Assembly: GCF_900142365.1 (NCBI RefSeq)
Contig: NZ_FRAP01000028.1
Coordinates: 1 to 64,000, forward strand
Length of the DNA: 64,000 nucleotides
Direction: 5' to 3'
DNA from: Pseudonocardia thermophila
GTDB lineage: Bacteria > Actinomycetota > Actinomycetes > Mycobacteriales > Pseudonocardiaceae
The first letter of the stretch is position 1; every line of letters starts with the position of its first letter. The notes under the pieces are model-generated. The model searched no databases and was not told the DNA's origin. It worked only from the letters and a program-made list of their open reading frames with translations. Shown here piece after piece: positions 1 to 7,945 of the stretch. The position numbers and the translations under genes are program-made.

Positions 1-95
1 CTGGCGACGACGTCGACAACACCAAGCCCGCGCCGCCCACTACCGACGCCGCGGACACCAACCCCCACGATCATGAAGTGCCGTTGCAGTACTAG
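1..95 (+). CDS. C-terminal end of a truncated element gene
   Basis: An open frame enters from the left edge (codons start at base 3) and stops at TAG 93-95. The visible tail is Asp-, Pro- and Thr-rich and ends HDHEVPLQY. Only about 30 residues are in the window, so no function can be given. It lies immediately upstream of phage-like genes on the same strand, so it probably belongs to the same tail or structural operon. Confidence 0.45.
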   Translation, partial: GDDVDNTKPAPPTTDAADTNPHDHEVPLQY

Positions 96-235
96 GCGCG
101 ATCACCGGACTGCTGACCGGCACCACCACCAGTCCCGCCGCCACCGGGGTGCTTTTCGTGCTCGGGACCACCGTCTGCGGGCTGCACGGCTCAGGGCTGT
201 GGTTCGCGCGGGACACCCGGCCACGAGGCCGGTAG
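77..235 (+). CDS. possible small membrane protein, start uncertain
   Basis: A frame open from the stop at 74-76 to TAG 233-235 encodes a hydrophobic stretch (ATGVLFVLGTTVCGL) followed by a basic tail, as in a one-span membrane protein. It has no ATG; an in-frame GTG lies at 149 and CTG codons at 110 and 113. It sits between two same-strand genes, and a ribosome site (TAGGAGG) for the next gene overlaps its stop. It is either a tiny phage or plasmid membrane protein or chance. Confidence 0.25.
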   Translation, partial: SAVAVLGAITGLLTGTTTSPAATGVLFVLGTTVCGLHGSGLWFARDTRPRGR

Positions 236-250
236 GAGGCGTGGGGACCG

Positions 251-670
251 TTGACAACCACAGCGGTTGCCGAGGCCACCGCCCCGACTCCGCTCCCTCC
301 CGCTTCTGAGCTGGCGTCGCTTCCGCAACCGGTAGCGATCACTCTGCTGGTCACGTCGGTGGTGCTGGCCGGTCTGGTGCACTTCGGCCCGGTCATTCGT
401 GACCGCATCCGGCCGCGACCGGCGGAGGACGACCAGCCGGGCTCGTCGAGCCCGTCCACCCAGACGCCGCCGGTGGTGGATCGCACCGACCAGTTCCTGC
501 AGCACCTGCTGCGTCAAATCGCGGAGGCGCAGGAGCGAGAGGACGAGCTGGAGCGGCAGATCCGGGAGCGCGACGAGCGGATCGAGCGGCTGGAGCGCGA
601 GGTCGTGCGGCTGGAGCGGGAGGTGCTGCGGCTGGAGTCGCTGCTGTGGCGGCGCCCGACACGCGACTGA
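251..670 (+). CDS. membrane-anchored coiled-coil protein
   Basis: The protein has 139 residues and begins at TTG 251, about 10 bases after a good AGGAGG site. Residues about 25-50 form one hydrophobic segment (VAITLLVTSVVLAGLVHF). Residues about 80-135 are an almost uninterrupted heptad pattern of Glu, Arg and Leu, which is a long coiled coil. A Pro/Ser/Thr linker joins the two. I do not recognise a family. In actinophages small proteins of this build lie among tail or lysis genes, which fits the genes downstream. No catalytic residues are apparent. Confidence 0.6.
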   Translation: MTTTAVAEATAPTPLPPASELASLPQPVAITLLVTSVVLAGLVHFGPVIRDRIRPRPAEDDQPGSSSPSTQTPPVVDRTDQFLQHLLRQIAEAQEREDELERQIRERDERIERLEREVVRLEREVLRLESLLWRRPTRD

Positions 671-745
671 GCCACCCGAGCCGCGGTTGCCGCTGACCCT
701 CGCCCTCGTGAGGTCGACGAGCTGCTGCATCACCCGTGCCCGGGA

Positions 746-1180
746 GTGGTGTCGGTGAGCAAGCAGCACTACACGGTGGTGCCGCGCACCACCTGCATCG
801 ACATCACGGTCAACGCCGGCGAGCCGCTGGCGCTGCGCATCCCGATCCTGGACGACCACGACCAGCCCGTGGAGATCACGCCCGGCGCCGAGGTGCTGTG
901 GAAGGCGCTCGCGCAGGTGCGGCGTAACAACTTCTCCAGCGTGGTGCTGCACGAGTGGGCCACCACCGGGCCTGACCCGAACGCGGAGATCCTGCCCGGC
1001 CCCGCCTCGGCGGTGCTGTTGACCGCCACCGCGGATGAGACCGCCGCGTGGCAGGACTGGCCGGATTACACGTGCGCCTGGGACCTGTACCTGACCGAGC
1101 CGCCGACCGGCGGTGCCCCGTCTGAGCCGCACCGGATCGCGCAAGGCGGATTCCGGGTGTGGCCCGCCATCACCCGTTGA
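746..1180 (+). CDS. phage minor tail protein, LtfC-like beta-sandwich
   Basis: This 144-residue protein resembles the small beta-rich minor tail proteins of actinophages (LtfC/Gp6-like domain). It alternates short beta strands with loops, opens its core with an 'ITVNAGEPLALRIPI' strand pair and ends with a Trp-containing 'GGFRVWPA' strand. The start is one of several in-frame GTG codons at 746, 749 and 755. It precedes the zinc-finger protein and tail-fibre gene with little spacing, which supports a structural operon. Family assignment rests on pattern and context and is moderate. Confidence 0.5.
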   Translation: MVSVSKQHYTVVPRTTCIDITVNAGEPLALRIPILDDHDQPVEITPGAEVLWKALAQVRRNNFSSVVLHEWATTGPDPNAEILPGPASAVLLTATADETAAWQDWPDYTCAWDLYLTEPPTGGAPSEPHRIAQGGFRVWPAITR

Positions 1181-1197
1181 TCACGAGGAACCCGGCT

Positions 1198-1452
1198 ATG
1201 TCGATGCTGCGCACCTGCTCCCGATGCGGACAGACCGATGATCACCCGCGGCACGTCATCGCAGCTCCCGCGGGCCAGCAGGGGGCGAATTTTCATCACC
1301 GCTGCCACGCCCAGCTCGGCTGCCCACTGTGCATCGAGCAGCTGAAGGGCGCCGGGGACGCCGAGGGCGAAGACCTGCGGGCGTACCTGCTCGCGAACCC
1401 GCTCAGTGACGAGCGCGTCGCTGAGCTGCTGGGACAGGAGTCGGAGGGCTGA
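1198..1452 (+). CDS. small zinc-ribbon protein of the phage tail operon
   Basis: ATG 1198 follows GAGGAA by seven bases and gives 84 residues. Four cysteines in two pairs (CSRCGQ near the N terminus, CPLC near residue 43) with intervening His residues suggest a zinc ribbon. The C-terminal part is a short acidic helical region. Proteins of this type occur between tail genes in actinophages, but I cannot name a role. An upstream in-frame start at 1159 overlaps the previous gene and lacks a ribosome site. Confidence 0.55.
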   Translation: MSMLRTCSRCGQTDDHPRHVIAAPAGQQGANFHHRCHAQLGCPLCIEQLKGAGDAEGEDLRAYLLANPLSDERVAELLGQESEG

Positions 1453-1459
1453 GTACAAG

Positions 1460-1837
1460 ATGGCAACTGGTCTGATCGCCGCGGTCGCGAATGGGCTGCT
1501 GGAGGGCACCGCGGACCTGTCTGAGTTCACGTGGGTGAAGCTGCACGTCGGTGACCCCGGCGCGGACGGCACCTCGAACCCGGCCACGGAGACCACCCGC
1601 AAGCAGGTCACGTGGAGTGCCGCGTCGAGCGGACAGCAGGTGTCCACGAACGACCTGGTGTGGACGTCGATCGCGGCGTCCGGCACGGAGGACGCCACGC
1701 ATTTCTCCGTGCTCGACCAGGAGTCCGGCGGCAACGTCGGTTTCACCGGCACCGTGACGGCGAACCCGTACAACGCGGGCGACACGCTCACCATCCCCGC
1801 GGGCTCGCTGACCCGCAGCTTCACCGTCGCCAGCTGA
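1460..1837 (+). CDS. phage tail fibre protein
   Basis: The 125-residue product starts at ATG 1460, just past the previous stop. It matches a common actinophage tail-fibre type: an N-terminal helix (GLIAAVANGLLEG), the phrase 'WVKLHVGDPGADGTSNPA', then beta strands ending in 'GDTLTIPAGSLTRSF'. It probably forms part of the distal tail or baseplate. It is followed by the repeat-rich tail protein gene. No enzyme motif is present. Confidence 0.65.
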   Translation: MATGLIAAVANGLLEGTADLSEFTWVKLHVGDPGADGTSNPATETTRKQVTWSAASSGQQVSTNDLVWTSIAASGTEDATHFSVLDQESGGNVGFTGTVTANPYNAGDTLTIPAGSLTRSFTVAS

Positions 1838-1917
1838 TCACCGCGACAAGTCCGGCCAGTGGCCGCGCGCTGCGCTCTGGCCGGACCTGTCCGCGTAGGT
1901 AGGGGAAGTGGCGCGCT

Positions 1918-4284
1918 GTGGCCTCGATCAGGTGGTTCTCCACTGACGTTCACGATGGCGAGACCGTCTCTCCCGCCTGCGGCGCGGGCACGCAGGTGGG
2001 GGACCGGCTCATCGTCATCGTGCTGGAGGACGAGAACGAGACGTGGCACGAGCCGGTCACACCGCCACAGGGTGCGGGCACATCGTGGACGGTCTATCGG
2101 CGGAATCCGTTTGAAAACGACTTCGGCCCGAAGGGCAGCGTCTACGAATGGAAGGTCACCAACCCGGCGAACCTTCCTCAGGCGTGGTCTTTCGAGCCCA
2201 TCGTGTGGTCGGCCGGGTTGGCGTGGGCTTTCTGCATCGCCGACCTGCCCGACTCGGCGCAGATCGTCGTCGACTGGGGTTCTGGTGTGCTACCGAACAC
2301 CGGTGCCCGGAACGCGTCCGCCCCTTCCATCCCCAGCAGCGGCTACACCGGCACCGACCCGCTGCTGATCGTCGCGGTCGCGGCGATCCATGAATACGAC
2401 GAGCCCGACATCACTCCGCCAGCCGGGATGACGCAGCGCGGCGAGATCCTGGAAGCCTGGTGGATGAACGGAGCGGCGTACACGCTGCAGCTGGTCGGAA
2501 AGGTCGACACCGGTAGCCGGTCGGCGGCGTACGAGAACGTCGACTCGTCGGACATGTACCCGTGGATCGCCGTCGCCGTGGCGATCCCGACTGCCGGGGC
2601 TGCCGCGACCGTGCAGGGGTCCGCGAGCGCGCCGCTCGGTGGGATCGCTGCGCACGCCGACGCGACCGTCACCCACCCAGCAACAGCTGCCGCGCCCCTC
2701 GGTGGCCTGCAGGCCGAGGTCGCGGCGACGGTCACGCACCCCGCGATCGCGGCGGCTGATCTCGGCGGGCTCGCTGCGGCCGCGTCCGGGCAGGTCAAGC
2801 ACACAGCCGCCGCTGCTGCGCCGCTCGGTGGCCTGCAGGCTGCAGCGGAAGCCATGGTCACCCACCCGGCGACCGCGGCAGCCGACCTCGGCGGACTTGC
2901 GGCCACCGCGACCGGCACCGCATCGGCTCCTGCCTCCGGCGACGCGGCTCTCGGTGGCCTGCACGCGGAAGCGACCGCGACTGTCACCCACCCCGCCACC
3001 GCTGCCGCACCGCTTGGTGGGCTCGCCGCGCACGCAGACGCCACCAACTTCCGCGTCGCCGCCGCCGACGCCCCGCTCAGCGGCCTGCACGCTCAGGCGG
3101 AAGCTGCGGTCACTCACCCCGCCACCGCCGCGGCCGACCTCGGCAGCCTCGCCGCGCACGCCGACGGCACCATCACCCGGCCGGCCACCGCGGAAGCGGA
3201 CCTCGGCGGACTCGCGGCCACAGCATCCGCCGCGATCACCCACCCCGCCAGCGCGGATGCTCCGCTCGGTGGGCTGGCCGCGTCCGCTGTCGCCGGCAAC
3301 GTCGCAGCCGCCACCGCCAGCGCACCGCTCGGCGGACTTGCTGGCCACGCCGACGCGACCCGCACGGTCGTCGCCGCCGCTGCCGCCGATCTCGGCGGCC
3401 TCGATGCCGCCGCTGCGGCCGTACGCTCGACGACCGCGTCCGGGGCCGCGCCGCTCGGCGGCCTCGACGCTGCCGCTGCCGCGATCGTCGACCACTCGGC
3501 GACTGCCGCGGCACCTCTGGGGGGCCTGTCCGCCACCGCTGCCGCCAGCAGCGTCGCCACCGCGTCCGCTGTGGCCCCGCTCGGTGGTCTGGTCGGGCAC
3601 GCGGACGCCACCATCGCTCGGTCCGCGTCCGCTGCCGCTGACCTCGGCGGGCTCGACGCCGCCGGGGTGGCCGTCGTCGACCACCCCGCCACGGCTGTGG
3701 CGTCCCTCGGCGGGGTCACTGCTGCCGCGTCGGGCGACACCACCGGTGTCGGCTCGGGTGCTGCTGCCGCCCAATTGGGCGGACTCACCGGGCACGCGGA
3801 CGCCGCGGTCGAGCACTCCGCGTCCGCGGCGGCACCGCTCGGCGGGCTGGACGCCGCGGCTGTCGCGGTCCGCTCGACTGCGGCCGTGTCCGCTGACGCC
3901 CCACTCGGTGGGCTGTCCGCCAGCGCTGGCGGCGAGGCACGGAACGTCGGGGCCGCGCACGCCGACCTTGGCGGCCTCACCGCGACCGCTGCCGGTGACA
4001 CGAGCGTGCAGGTGGCGGCGCACGCCGAACTCGGCCCGCTGGTCGCGCACGCGTCCGCCGGGCTCGATCTGCTCGCGGCCGCGCTCGCGGATCTGGGCGG
4101 ACTTGCTGCGCACGCGGAAGCGACCGGTGCGCTGCCCGCGGTCGCTGACGCGCCACTAGGTGAGCTGGTCGCTGCTGGTGTGGGGGTGAGTTACCCGCCG
4201 CCGACGTGGGTGCCGCCGCTGCATGCGGGGGAGCCGGAGGATCTTCGGCAGCATCTGCATGCGGGGCAGCCGACACGCGACTAG
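1918..4284 (+). CDS. repeat-rich phage tail fibre or adhesin-like protein
   Basis: The protein has 788 residues from GTG 1918, which follows an AGGGGAAG site. Residues 1-230 form a Trp-rich, beta-sandwich-like head domain (IRWFSTDVHDGETV at the start). Residues about 235-750 are about 25 degenerate 22-residue repeats carrying a PLGGL or DLGGL core followed by Ala-rich and THPATA stretches. The last 35 residues contain two similar HAGEP/HAGQP motifs. There is no signal peptide or membrane anchor. Position after a tail-fibre gene and before lysis genes points to a tail fibre whose length is set by repeat number. A host-surface adhesin is less likely because it lacks an export signal. Confidence 0.6.
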   Translation: MASIRWFSTDVHDGETVSPACGAGTQVGDRLIVIVLEDENETWHEPVTPPQGAGTSWTVYRRNPFENDFGPKGSVYEWKVTNPANLPQAWSFEPIVWSAGLAWAFCIADLPDSAQIVVDWGSGVLPNTGARNASAPSIPSSGYTGTDPLLIVAVAAIHEYDEPDITPPAGMTQRGEILEAWWMNGAAYTLQLVGKVDTGSRSAAYENVDSSDMYPWIAVAVAIPTAGAAATVQGSASAPLGGIAAHADATVTHPATAAAPLGGLQAEVAATVTHPAIAAADLGGLAAAASGQVKHTAAAAAPLGGLQAAAEAMVTHPATAAADLGGLAATATGTASAPASGDAALGGLHAEATATVTHPATAAAPLGGLAAHADATNFRVAAADAPLSGLHAQAEAAVTHPATAAADLGSLAAHADGTITRPATAEADLGGLAATASAAITHPASADAPLGGLAASAVAGNVAAATASAPLGGLAGHADATRTVVAAAAADLGGLDAAAAAVRSTTASGAAPLGGLDAAAAAIVDHSATAAAPLGGLSATAAASSVATASAVAPLGGLVGHADATIARSASAAADLGGLDAAGVAVVDHPATAVASLGGVTAAASGDTTGVGSGAAAAQLGGLTGHADAAVEHSASAAAPLGGLDAAAVAVRSTAAVSADAPLGGLSASAGGEARNVGAAHADLGGLTATAAGDTSVQVAAHAELGPLVAHASAGLDLLAAALADLGGLAAHAEATGALPAVADAPLGELVAAGVGVSYPPPTWVPPLHAGEPEDLRQHLHAGQPTRD
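2620..4170 (+). repeat. about 25 in-frame 66-bp degenerate repeats
   Basis: The repeats encode a 22-residue unit with the core [PD]LGGL, then Ala/His/Asp-rich residues and often VTHPATA. I count 25 LGGL-type cores, including variants PLSGL, DLGSL, SLGGV, ELGPL and PLGEL. The units are diverged at base level, so this is an old array rather than a recent expansion. The 22-residue period suggests a repetitive helix-turn or beta-solenoid shaft. Confidence 0.8.
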
Positions 4285-4321
4285 CGCACCGCCGTGTGAG
4301 GGTGGGCGGGACGGTCGGGGC

Positions 4322-4771
4322 ATGAACCGCACTGCTCGCGCAGCCGCGCTCGCTGCCGGTTTGCTCGTTGCTGGTGTGCTTGCCGCGCCGGCCGCTGCCG
4401 CGCAAGATGACGACCCGGGGACGCCCGAATGCGCGGAGGTCGTCCAGGAGGAGTGCACCGACGATCCCGGGAACGGCGACTCCCAGGACGGCGACTCCCA
4501 GGACGGCGACTCGCAGGACGGCGACTCGCAGGACGGCGACTCGCAGGACGGCGACTCGCAGGACGGCGACTCGCAGGACGGCGACTCGCAGGACGGCGAC
4601 TCGCAGGACGGCGACTCGCAGGACGGCGACTCGCAGGACGGCGACTCGCAGGACGGCGACTCCCAGGACGGCGACTCCCAGGACAAGGACACCAAGAACA
4701 ACGACGCCAACCAGGACGACGACGACAGCACCCCGATCCCGAGCAACATCAACACCGGCAGGGCGTACTGA
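4322..4771 (+). CDS. secreted SQDGD-repeat protein
   Basis: The product has 149 residues from ATG 4322. A typical Sec signal peptide (basic MNRTAR, an Ala/Leu/Val core, AAPAAAAQ cleavage region) is followed by a short Cys-containing segment. Fourteen acidic pentapeptides (13 SQDGD and one SQDKD) follow, then an Asp/Asn-rich tail. No LPXTG or other sorting signal is visible. The stop overlaps the start of the sortase-like lipoprotein gene (TGATG), so the two are translationally coupled. The low-complexity acidic stretch could be a spacer in the cell wall or a calcium-binding region; neither is shown by the sequence. Confidence 0.7.
   Translation: MNRTARAAALAAGLLVAGVLAAPAAAAQDDDPGTPECAEVVQEECTDDPGNGDSQDGDSQDGDSQDGDSQDGDSQDGDSQDGDSQDGDSQDGDSQDGDSQDGDSQDGDSQDGDSQDGDSQDKDTKNNDANQDDDDSTPIPSNINTGRAY
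4481..4690 (+). repeat. 14 tandem 15-bp repeats (SQDGD)
   Basis: Fourteen consecutive 15-base units encode Ser-Gln-Asp-Gly-Asp; the last reads Ser-Gln-Asp-Lys-Asp. The units are nearly identical and differ only in TCC versus TCG for serine at the two ends. Such identity marks a young array that can change length by slippage. Assembly from short reads could also miscount it. Confidence 0.95.
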
Positions 4772-5364
4772 TGCGGCGCGCCCTCCTCGTGGGGGCGCTC
4801 TGCATAGCCCTCGCCGGCTGCGGCGCCACCACACCTAATGATCCTGAGCGGATACCAGCTGACCTGCCCACCCAAGCAGCCACCACACCGCAGGTCGCCG
4901 ACCCCGCCCGCGTGCTGATCCCGAAACTCGGCGTCGACGACAACCTCGTGCCCGTCGGTATCTGCCGCGGCTACAGCGAGATGTGCCCCGACGGGCCCGG
5001 CGGCATGGAGCTACCGCCCGTCGAGGACACCGGCTGGTACAGGCCCGGCCCCGAGCCCGGCGAGCCCGGGCCCGCGGTGCTCGCCGGCCATGTCAACTGG
5101 AAAGGTCGACCGGGCGCGCTCGGCCGCATCGGCGAGCTCGAACCGGGCGACCTGGTCACCGTCGTCGACGTGCACGGCATCCACCGCACCTTCGTCGTCG
5201 ACACCGTGCAGCAAATCCCCAAGACCGACTACTGGTCGCGCACCGTGCCGGCAGTTTTCGGCCCGACCCCGGGGCCGGAGTTGCGGCTGGTGACCTGCAG
5301 CGGCCAGGTCGTGGACGGCAACTACAGCGACAACACCGTCGTGTCCGCCCACCTGCTCACCTGA
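4771..5364 (+). CDS. class F sortase-like lipoprotein
   Basis: The protein has 197 residues. The N terminus is a lipoprotein signal peptide with lipobox LAGC (Cys near residue 17). The rest follows the class E/F sortase fold: RVLIPKLGVD start, 'GWYRPGPEPGEPGPAVLAGHVNW' region with the catalytic His in AGHVNW, and the catalytic Cys in LVTCSG. Class F enzymes then normally have the catalytic Arg in a YRDNVVV-like strand; here that strand reads YSDNTVV, so the Arg appears replaced by Ser. It may be inactive, altered or use another Arg. It is coupled to the SQDGD protein and lies upstream of the amidase and holin genes, an odd site for a sortase. Confidence 0.75.
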   Translation: MRRALLVGALCIALAGCGATTPNDPERIPADLPTQAATTPQVADPARVLIPKLGVDDNLVPVGICRGYSEMCPDGPGGMELPPVEDTGWYRPGPEPGEPGPAVLAGHVNWKGRPGALGRIGELEPGDLVTVVDVHGIHRTFVVDTVQQIPKTDYWSRTVPAVFGPTPGPELRLVTCSGQVVDGNYSDNTVVSAHLLT

Positions 5365-5378
5365 GGAGCGACCCCGGC

Positions 5379-5774
5379 ATGGTGCGACGCGTCAAGCCAC
5401 TCGCCAACGGCCGCATCCGTGACCCCTACTGCGCGTGCAACCATGGCCCCGCCGTGCACACCGACGACGGCGCGTGCAAGCTGCGCAAGTCGTGCGGCTG
5501 CACCGGCTGGACCCCGGTGCCGTACGAGTACGTGACCGAGCCGTGCCAGCGGTGCGCCGCGCTGCATCGCGAGGTGCACGCGCTGCGGGCCCGGATTGAG
5601 CGCATCCAGCAGGCGCTCGCCGCACCGCCGCCGAAGCCGCACCAGCAGCAGCGTCCGCGGGTGCGGATCCCGGAGCAGCGCAGCCGTGTCGGGCACCCGT
5701 ACGACGAGCTGTTCCGGGCGCGCGTGCAGGCCCGCACCGGTGTCGACCCGGCGCCGCGGGAGCCGGTGCGATGA
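5379..5774 (+). CDS. Cys-rich hypothetical protein with coiled coil
   Basis: ATG 5379 lies downstream of a GAGGAG site and gives 131 residues. The N-terminal half has seven Cys residues (CACNHG, CGCTGW, CQRCAALH), suggesting zinc binding. A short coiled coil (about residues 60-85) and a Pro/Gln/Arg-rich tail follow. The stop overlaps the next start (ATGA). I do not recognise the family. Its place in the tail-to-lysis operon suggests a phage accessory protein. Confidence 0.55.
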   Translation: MVRRVKPLANGRIRDPYCACNHGPAVHTDDGACKLRKSCGCTGWTPVPYEYVTEPCQRCAALHREVHALRARIERIQQALAAPPPKPHQQQRPRVRIPEQRSRVGHPYDELFRARVQARTGVDPAPREPVR

Positions 5775-6076
5775 CGATGCCGCCGATCCCGCACGACGAC
5801 GAGGTCACCCGCGAGTACCGCCGCGCTCTCGACGAGCTGAACCTCTTGTTTGCCCAGCTCACCGGCAGACCGCCGTACATGGATGCGCAGTCGCGCGCCT
5901 ACCGGGAGATGACCCCGGCCGATGCGGTGCCCGACGAGGACATTCCGCGGTGGGCGTCCCGCTGCCACGACCCGCTCGACCCGACCCGGCCAGTCGCTGA
6001 GCAGCTGCGGCTGCCGGAGCAGTACGAGGCCGAGCGGTGGGACCGGTTGCGGATCGACACCGGGGGTGGGTGGTGA
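5771..6076 (+). CDS. hypothetical phage protein
   Basis: This 101-residue acidic protein has no signal peptide or transmembrane segment. It overlaps both neighbours (ATGA at its start, GTGA at its end), so it is translated as part of the lysis operon. It is mainly helical by composition (EVTREYRRALDELNLLFAQL). No family is recognised. Confidence 0.55.
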   Translation: MTMPPIPHDDEVTREYRRALDELNLLFAQLTGRPPYMDAQSRAYREMTPADAVPDEDIPRWASRCHDPLDPTRPVAEQLRLPEQYEAERWDRLRIDTGGGW

Positions 6077-6951
6077 CCGGCATCTACGTGCCGTGGCTCG
6101 CCGACGCTGCCCGGTTGACCGGCTACCCGGTCGTCGAGGTCGCTGGGTGGCGCAGCCGCGGCCACGGCGGCATGAGCGCGGTTGAGGGCGTGGTCATGCA
6201 CCACACCGCCGGCCCGAGGACGGGGGAGTACCCGTCGCTGGCGGTGGTGCGGGACGGCCGCGCTGATCTGCCCGGGCCGTTGGCCAACCTCGGGTTGGGC
6301 CGCTCTGGCACCGTGTACGTGATCGCGGCCGGCTTGGCGTACCACGCGGGCACGTCGCGGTGGGCTGGGGTGGACCCGGACGGCCGCCCGTTCGATTTCG
6401 TCAACCTCAACGCGCGATTCCTCGGGATCGAGGCCGAAGACGACGGCGACGGCACCTGGACGCCTGAGCAGCTGGATTGCTACCCGCGGCTGGTCGCGGC
6501 GCTCTGCTACTACATGCGCCGCCCCGCAAGCCGGGTGTGCGCGCACCGAGAGTGCGCGTTGCCGGCCGGGCGGAAGCCGGACCCGGCCGGCATCGACATG
6601 CCGACGTTCCGGGCGCATGTCGGGTCGCTGCTGGTCGACCCGCTCAACCGCATTCCTCGCAACCGGCCGGCTGCGCCGGTCAAGCCCGTGAAGGACGACG
6701 ACGCGATGTACATCAAGTGCCAGCTCACCCCGTCTGGTAGCCCGGCGATCGCGATTCTGTCCGGCCCGATCTTCGTTGGTCTGGGCACCGAGCAGGAGCG
6801 GCAGTCGGCCGAGGCCGCGATCGCGGCGGGCGCGATCTGTCAATGGGTGAACCCGGCGACCTGGAACGAGTTGGACCGTCGCTCGCACGCGCTGTGTGAC
6901 AACCCGCGCCCGGTCGCGGTCACGCAGCTGCCACAAGACGCCACCCGGTGA
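6073..6951 (+). CDS. endolysin, N-acetylmuramoyl-L-alanine amidase
   Basis: The protein has 292 residues from GTG 6073. Residues about 20-200 are an amidase_2 domain (peptidoglycan recognition protein fold). The zinc ligands are visible as His-His in VVMHHTAGP and His in VCAHREC, followed by the conserved K-x-D in GRKPDPAGIDM. The domain cuts the amide bond between muramic acid and the stem peptide. Residues about 220-292 form a small C-terminal domain that may bind the wall. There is no signal peptide, so release would need the holin gene immediately downstream. This pair identifies a phage lysis cassette. Confidence 0.88.
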   Translation: MTGIYVPWLADAARLTGYPVVEVAGWRSRGHGGMSAVEGVVMHHTAGPRTGEYPSLAVVRDGRADLPGPLANLGLGRSGTVYVIAAGLAYHAGTSRWAGVDPDGRPFDFVNLNARFLGIEAEDDGDGTWTPEQLDCYPRLVAALCYYMRRPASRVCAHRECALPAGRKPDPAGIDMPTFRAHVGSLLVDPLNRIPRNRPAAPVKPVKDDDAMYIKCQLTPSGSPAIAILSGPIFVGLGTEQERQSAEAAIAAGAICQWVNPATWNELDRRSHALCDNPRPVAVTQLPQDATR

Positions 6952-6990
6952 CCGTGCCGAATCACGGCAGCGCATCATGAGGAGACCGCC

Positions 6991-7386
6991 ATGACCGTAT
7001 CCGAAAATCCTGTGAAGCCCCGGGTGCTGATCTTCGGGCGCGAGCCGGCGATGATCTCGGAACTCATCGCCAGCACTCTTCTTGTGCTGCACCTTTTCCT
7101 GCTGCCTGGACTCGATGAAGGTGTGCAGGCCGCGATCAACGCGGTCGTCGTCGCGGCCGCGTCGGTGAACACGGCGTGGAAGGTGCAGAGCGACCAGCTG
7201 CTGCCGCTGCTGGTCGGCTTCTTCAAGGTCGTGATCACGCTGATCGTGACGCTCGGCGTGACCATGAGCGAGGCGCAGCAGGCCGCGCTGCTGACGCTGA
7301 TGTCGATGATCGCTGGTCTTTTCGTGCGCGGCGCGGTCGACGCCCCGGTCGACGCGAACGGCCACCGGAAGGCTGCGACGACCTAA
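6991..7386 (+). CDS. holin-like membrane protein
   Basis: ATG 6991 follows GAGGAG and gives 131 residues. Three hydrophobic segments are visible: about residues 22-40 (ISELIASTLLVLHLFLL), 46-62, and 72-90 (LVGFFKVVITLIVTLGV), with a further one near 100-112. The N and C termini are polar. Small multi-span proteins directly after an endolysin gene are typically holins that form the membrane lesion. A strong terminator follows. Confidence 0.75.
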   Translation: MTVSENPVKPRVLIFGREPAMISELIASTLLVLHLFLLPGLDEGVQAAINAVVVAAASVNTAWKVQSDQLLPLLVGFFKVVITLIVTLGVTMSEAQQAALLTLMSMIAGLFVRGAVDAPVDANGHRKAATT

Positions 7387-7440
7387 CTCGATCGTCCCGG
7401 GCCCGCATCCCCGAGGCTCACACCCATCGCGGGCCGGGAA

Positions 7441-7489
7441 CACGGACTCCGCCCGCCACGGCCCCCGAGCGTGGCGGGCGGAGCCGTGT
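7441..7489 (+). terminator. terminator after lysis genes
   Basis: A GC-rich hairpin has arms at about 7441-7460 and 7471-7489 (about 19 pairs with one bulged A) and a nine-base loop. It lies 55 bases past the holin stop and ends the phage-like operon. No U-run follows, as is common in actinobacteria. Confidence 0.8.
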
Positions 7490-7534
7490 CCAGCGACGAG
7501 TAACGCGGCACCGCCACGTTCCTACGTTGATCAC

Positions 7535-7945
7535 GTGACTATGCGCGTACGTGTCGTGACCCTCGCGGCGGCTGCTGGTGTGGTGGCAGCCGCAGTTACC
7601 GGCTGCTCCGCCCAGCGTGACGCAGAATGCGCTCGAGCCGTCGACGAGGCCGCTACCGCGCTGATCGGGCTGATCGAGCGCATGGACAACATCGGGTCGA
7701 CGCAGCAGCAGCCAGAGCCCGACATGTCCTCGGCAGCCCGCATGAGGATGGCGTGCGAGCACGACTTTCCCTCCGCCTACAGCGATCTGATCGTGCGGAT
7801 CAAGGACGGCTACGCGCCACGCAATGTCTTCAGCGGGTTCACGCAGAAGATGTTCATCTCTGCGCTCTGCATCCGCAGCGACGACCTTGGGGTGCCCACC
7901 GACGAGCTGACCGACGCTGCACGGCAGGTGTGCCAGCTCGCTTAA
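7535..7945 (+). CDS. putative lipoprotein
   Basis: The 136-residue product starts at GTG 7535 or ATG 7541. It has a lipoprotein signal with lipobox VTGC (Cys near residue 24) and then a soluble helical domain containing four further Cys residues (ECARAV, MACEHD, LCIRSD, VCQLA), which could form two disulfides. Its stop overlaps the end of the convergent XRE gene by four bases. The family is not recognised; it may be a moron gene carried by the element. Confidence 0.6.
   Translation: MTMRVRVVTLAAAAGVVAAAVTGCSAQRDAECARAVDEAATALIGLIERMDNIGSTQQQPEPDMSSAARMRMACEHDFPSAYSDLIVRIKDGYAPRNVFSGFTQKMFISALCIRSDDLGVPTDELTDAARQVCQLA

Noticed and set aside
2290..4113. Long minus-strand frame across the tail-repeat gene
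   Set aside because: It is an antisense image of the 66-bp repeats; it has no ribosome site and no domain, and the plus strand reads as a coherent repeat protein.
4481..4690. CRISPR array
   Set aside because: The 15-base units are contiguous, without spacers, and encode a regular peptide inside a secreted protein.
4429..5364. Alternative frame through the 15-bp repeats (Leu-Pro-Gly-Arg-Arg repeats) joined to the sortase-like protein
   Set aside because: The repeat in this frame is an out-of-frame image; the sortase-like gene has its own start with a lipoprotein signal at 4771.
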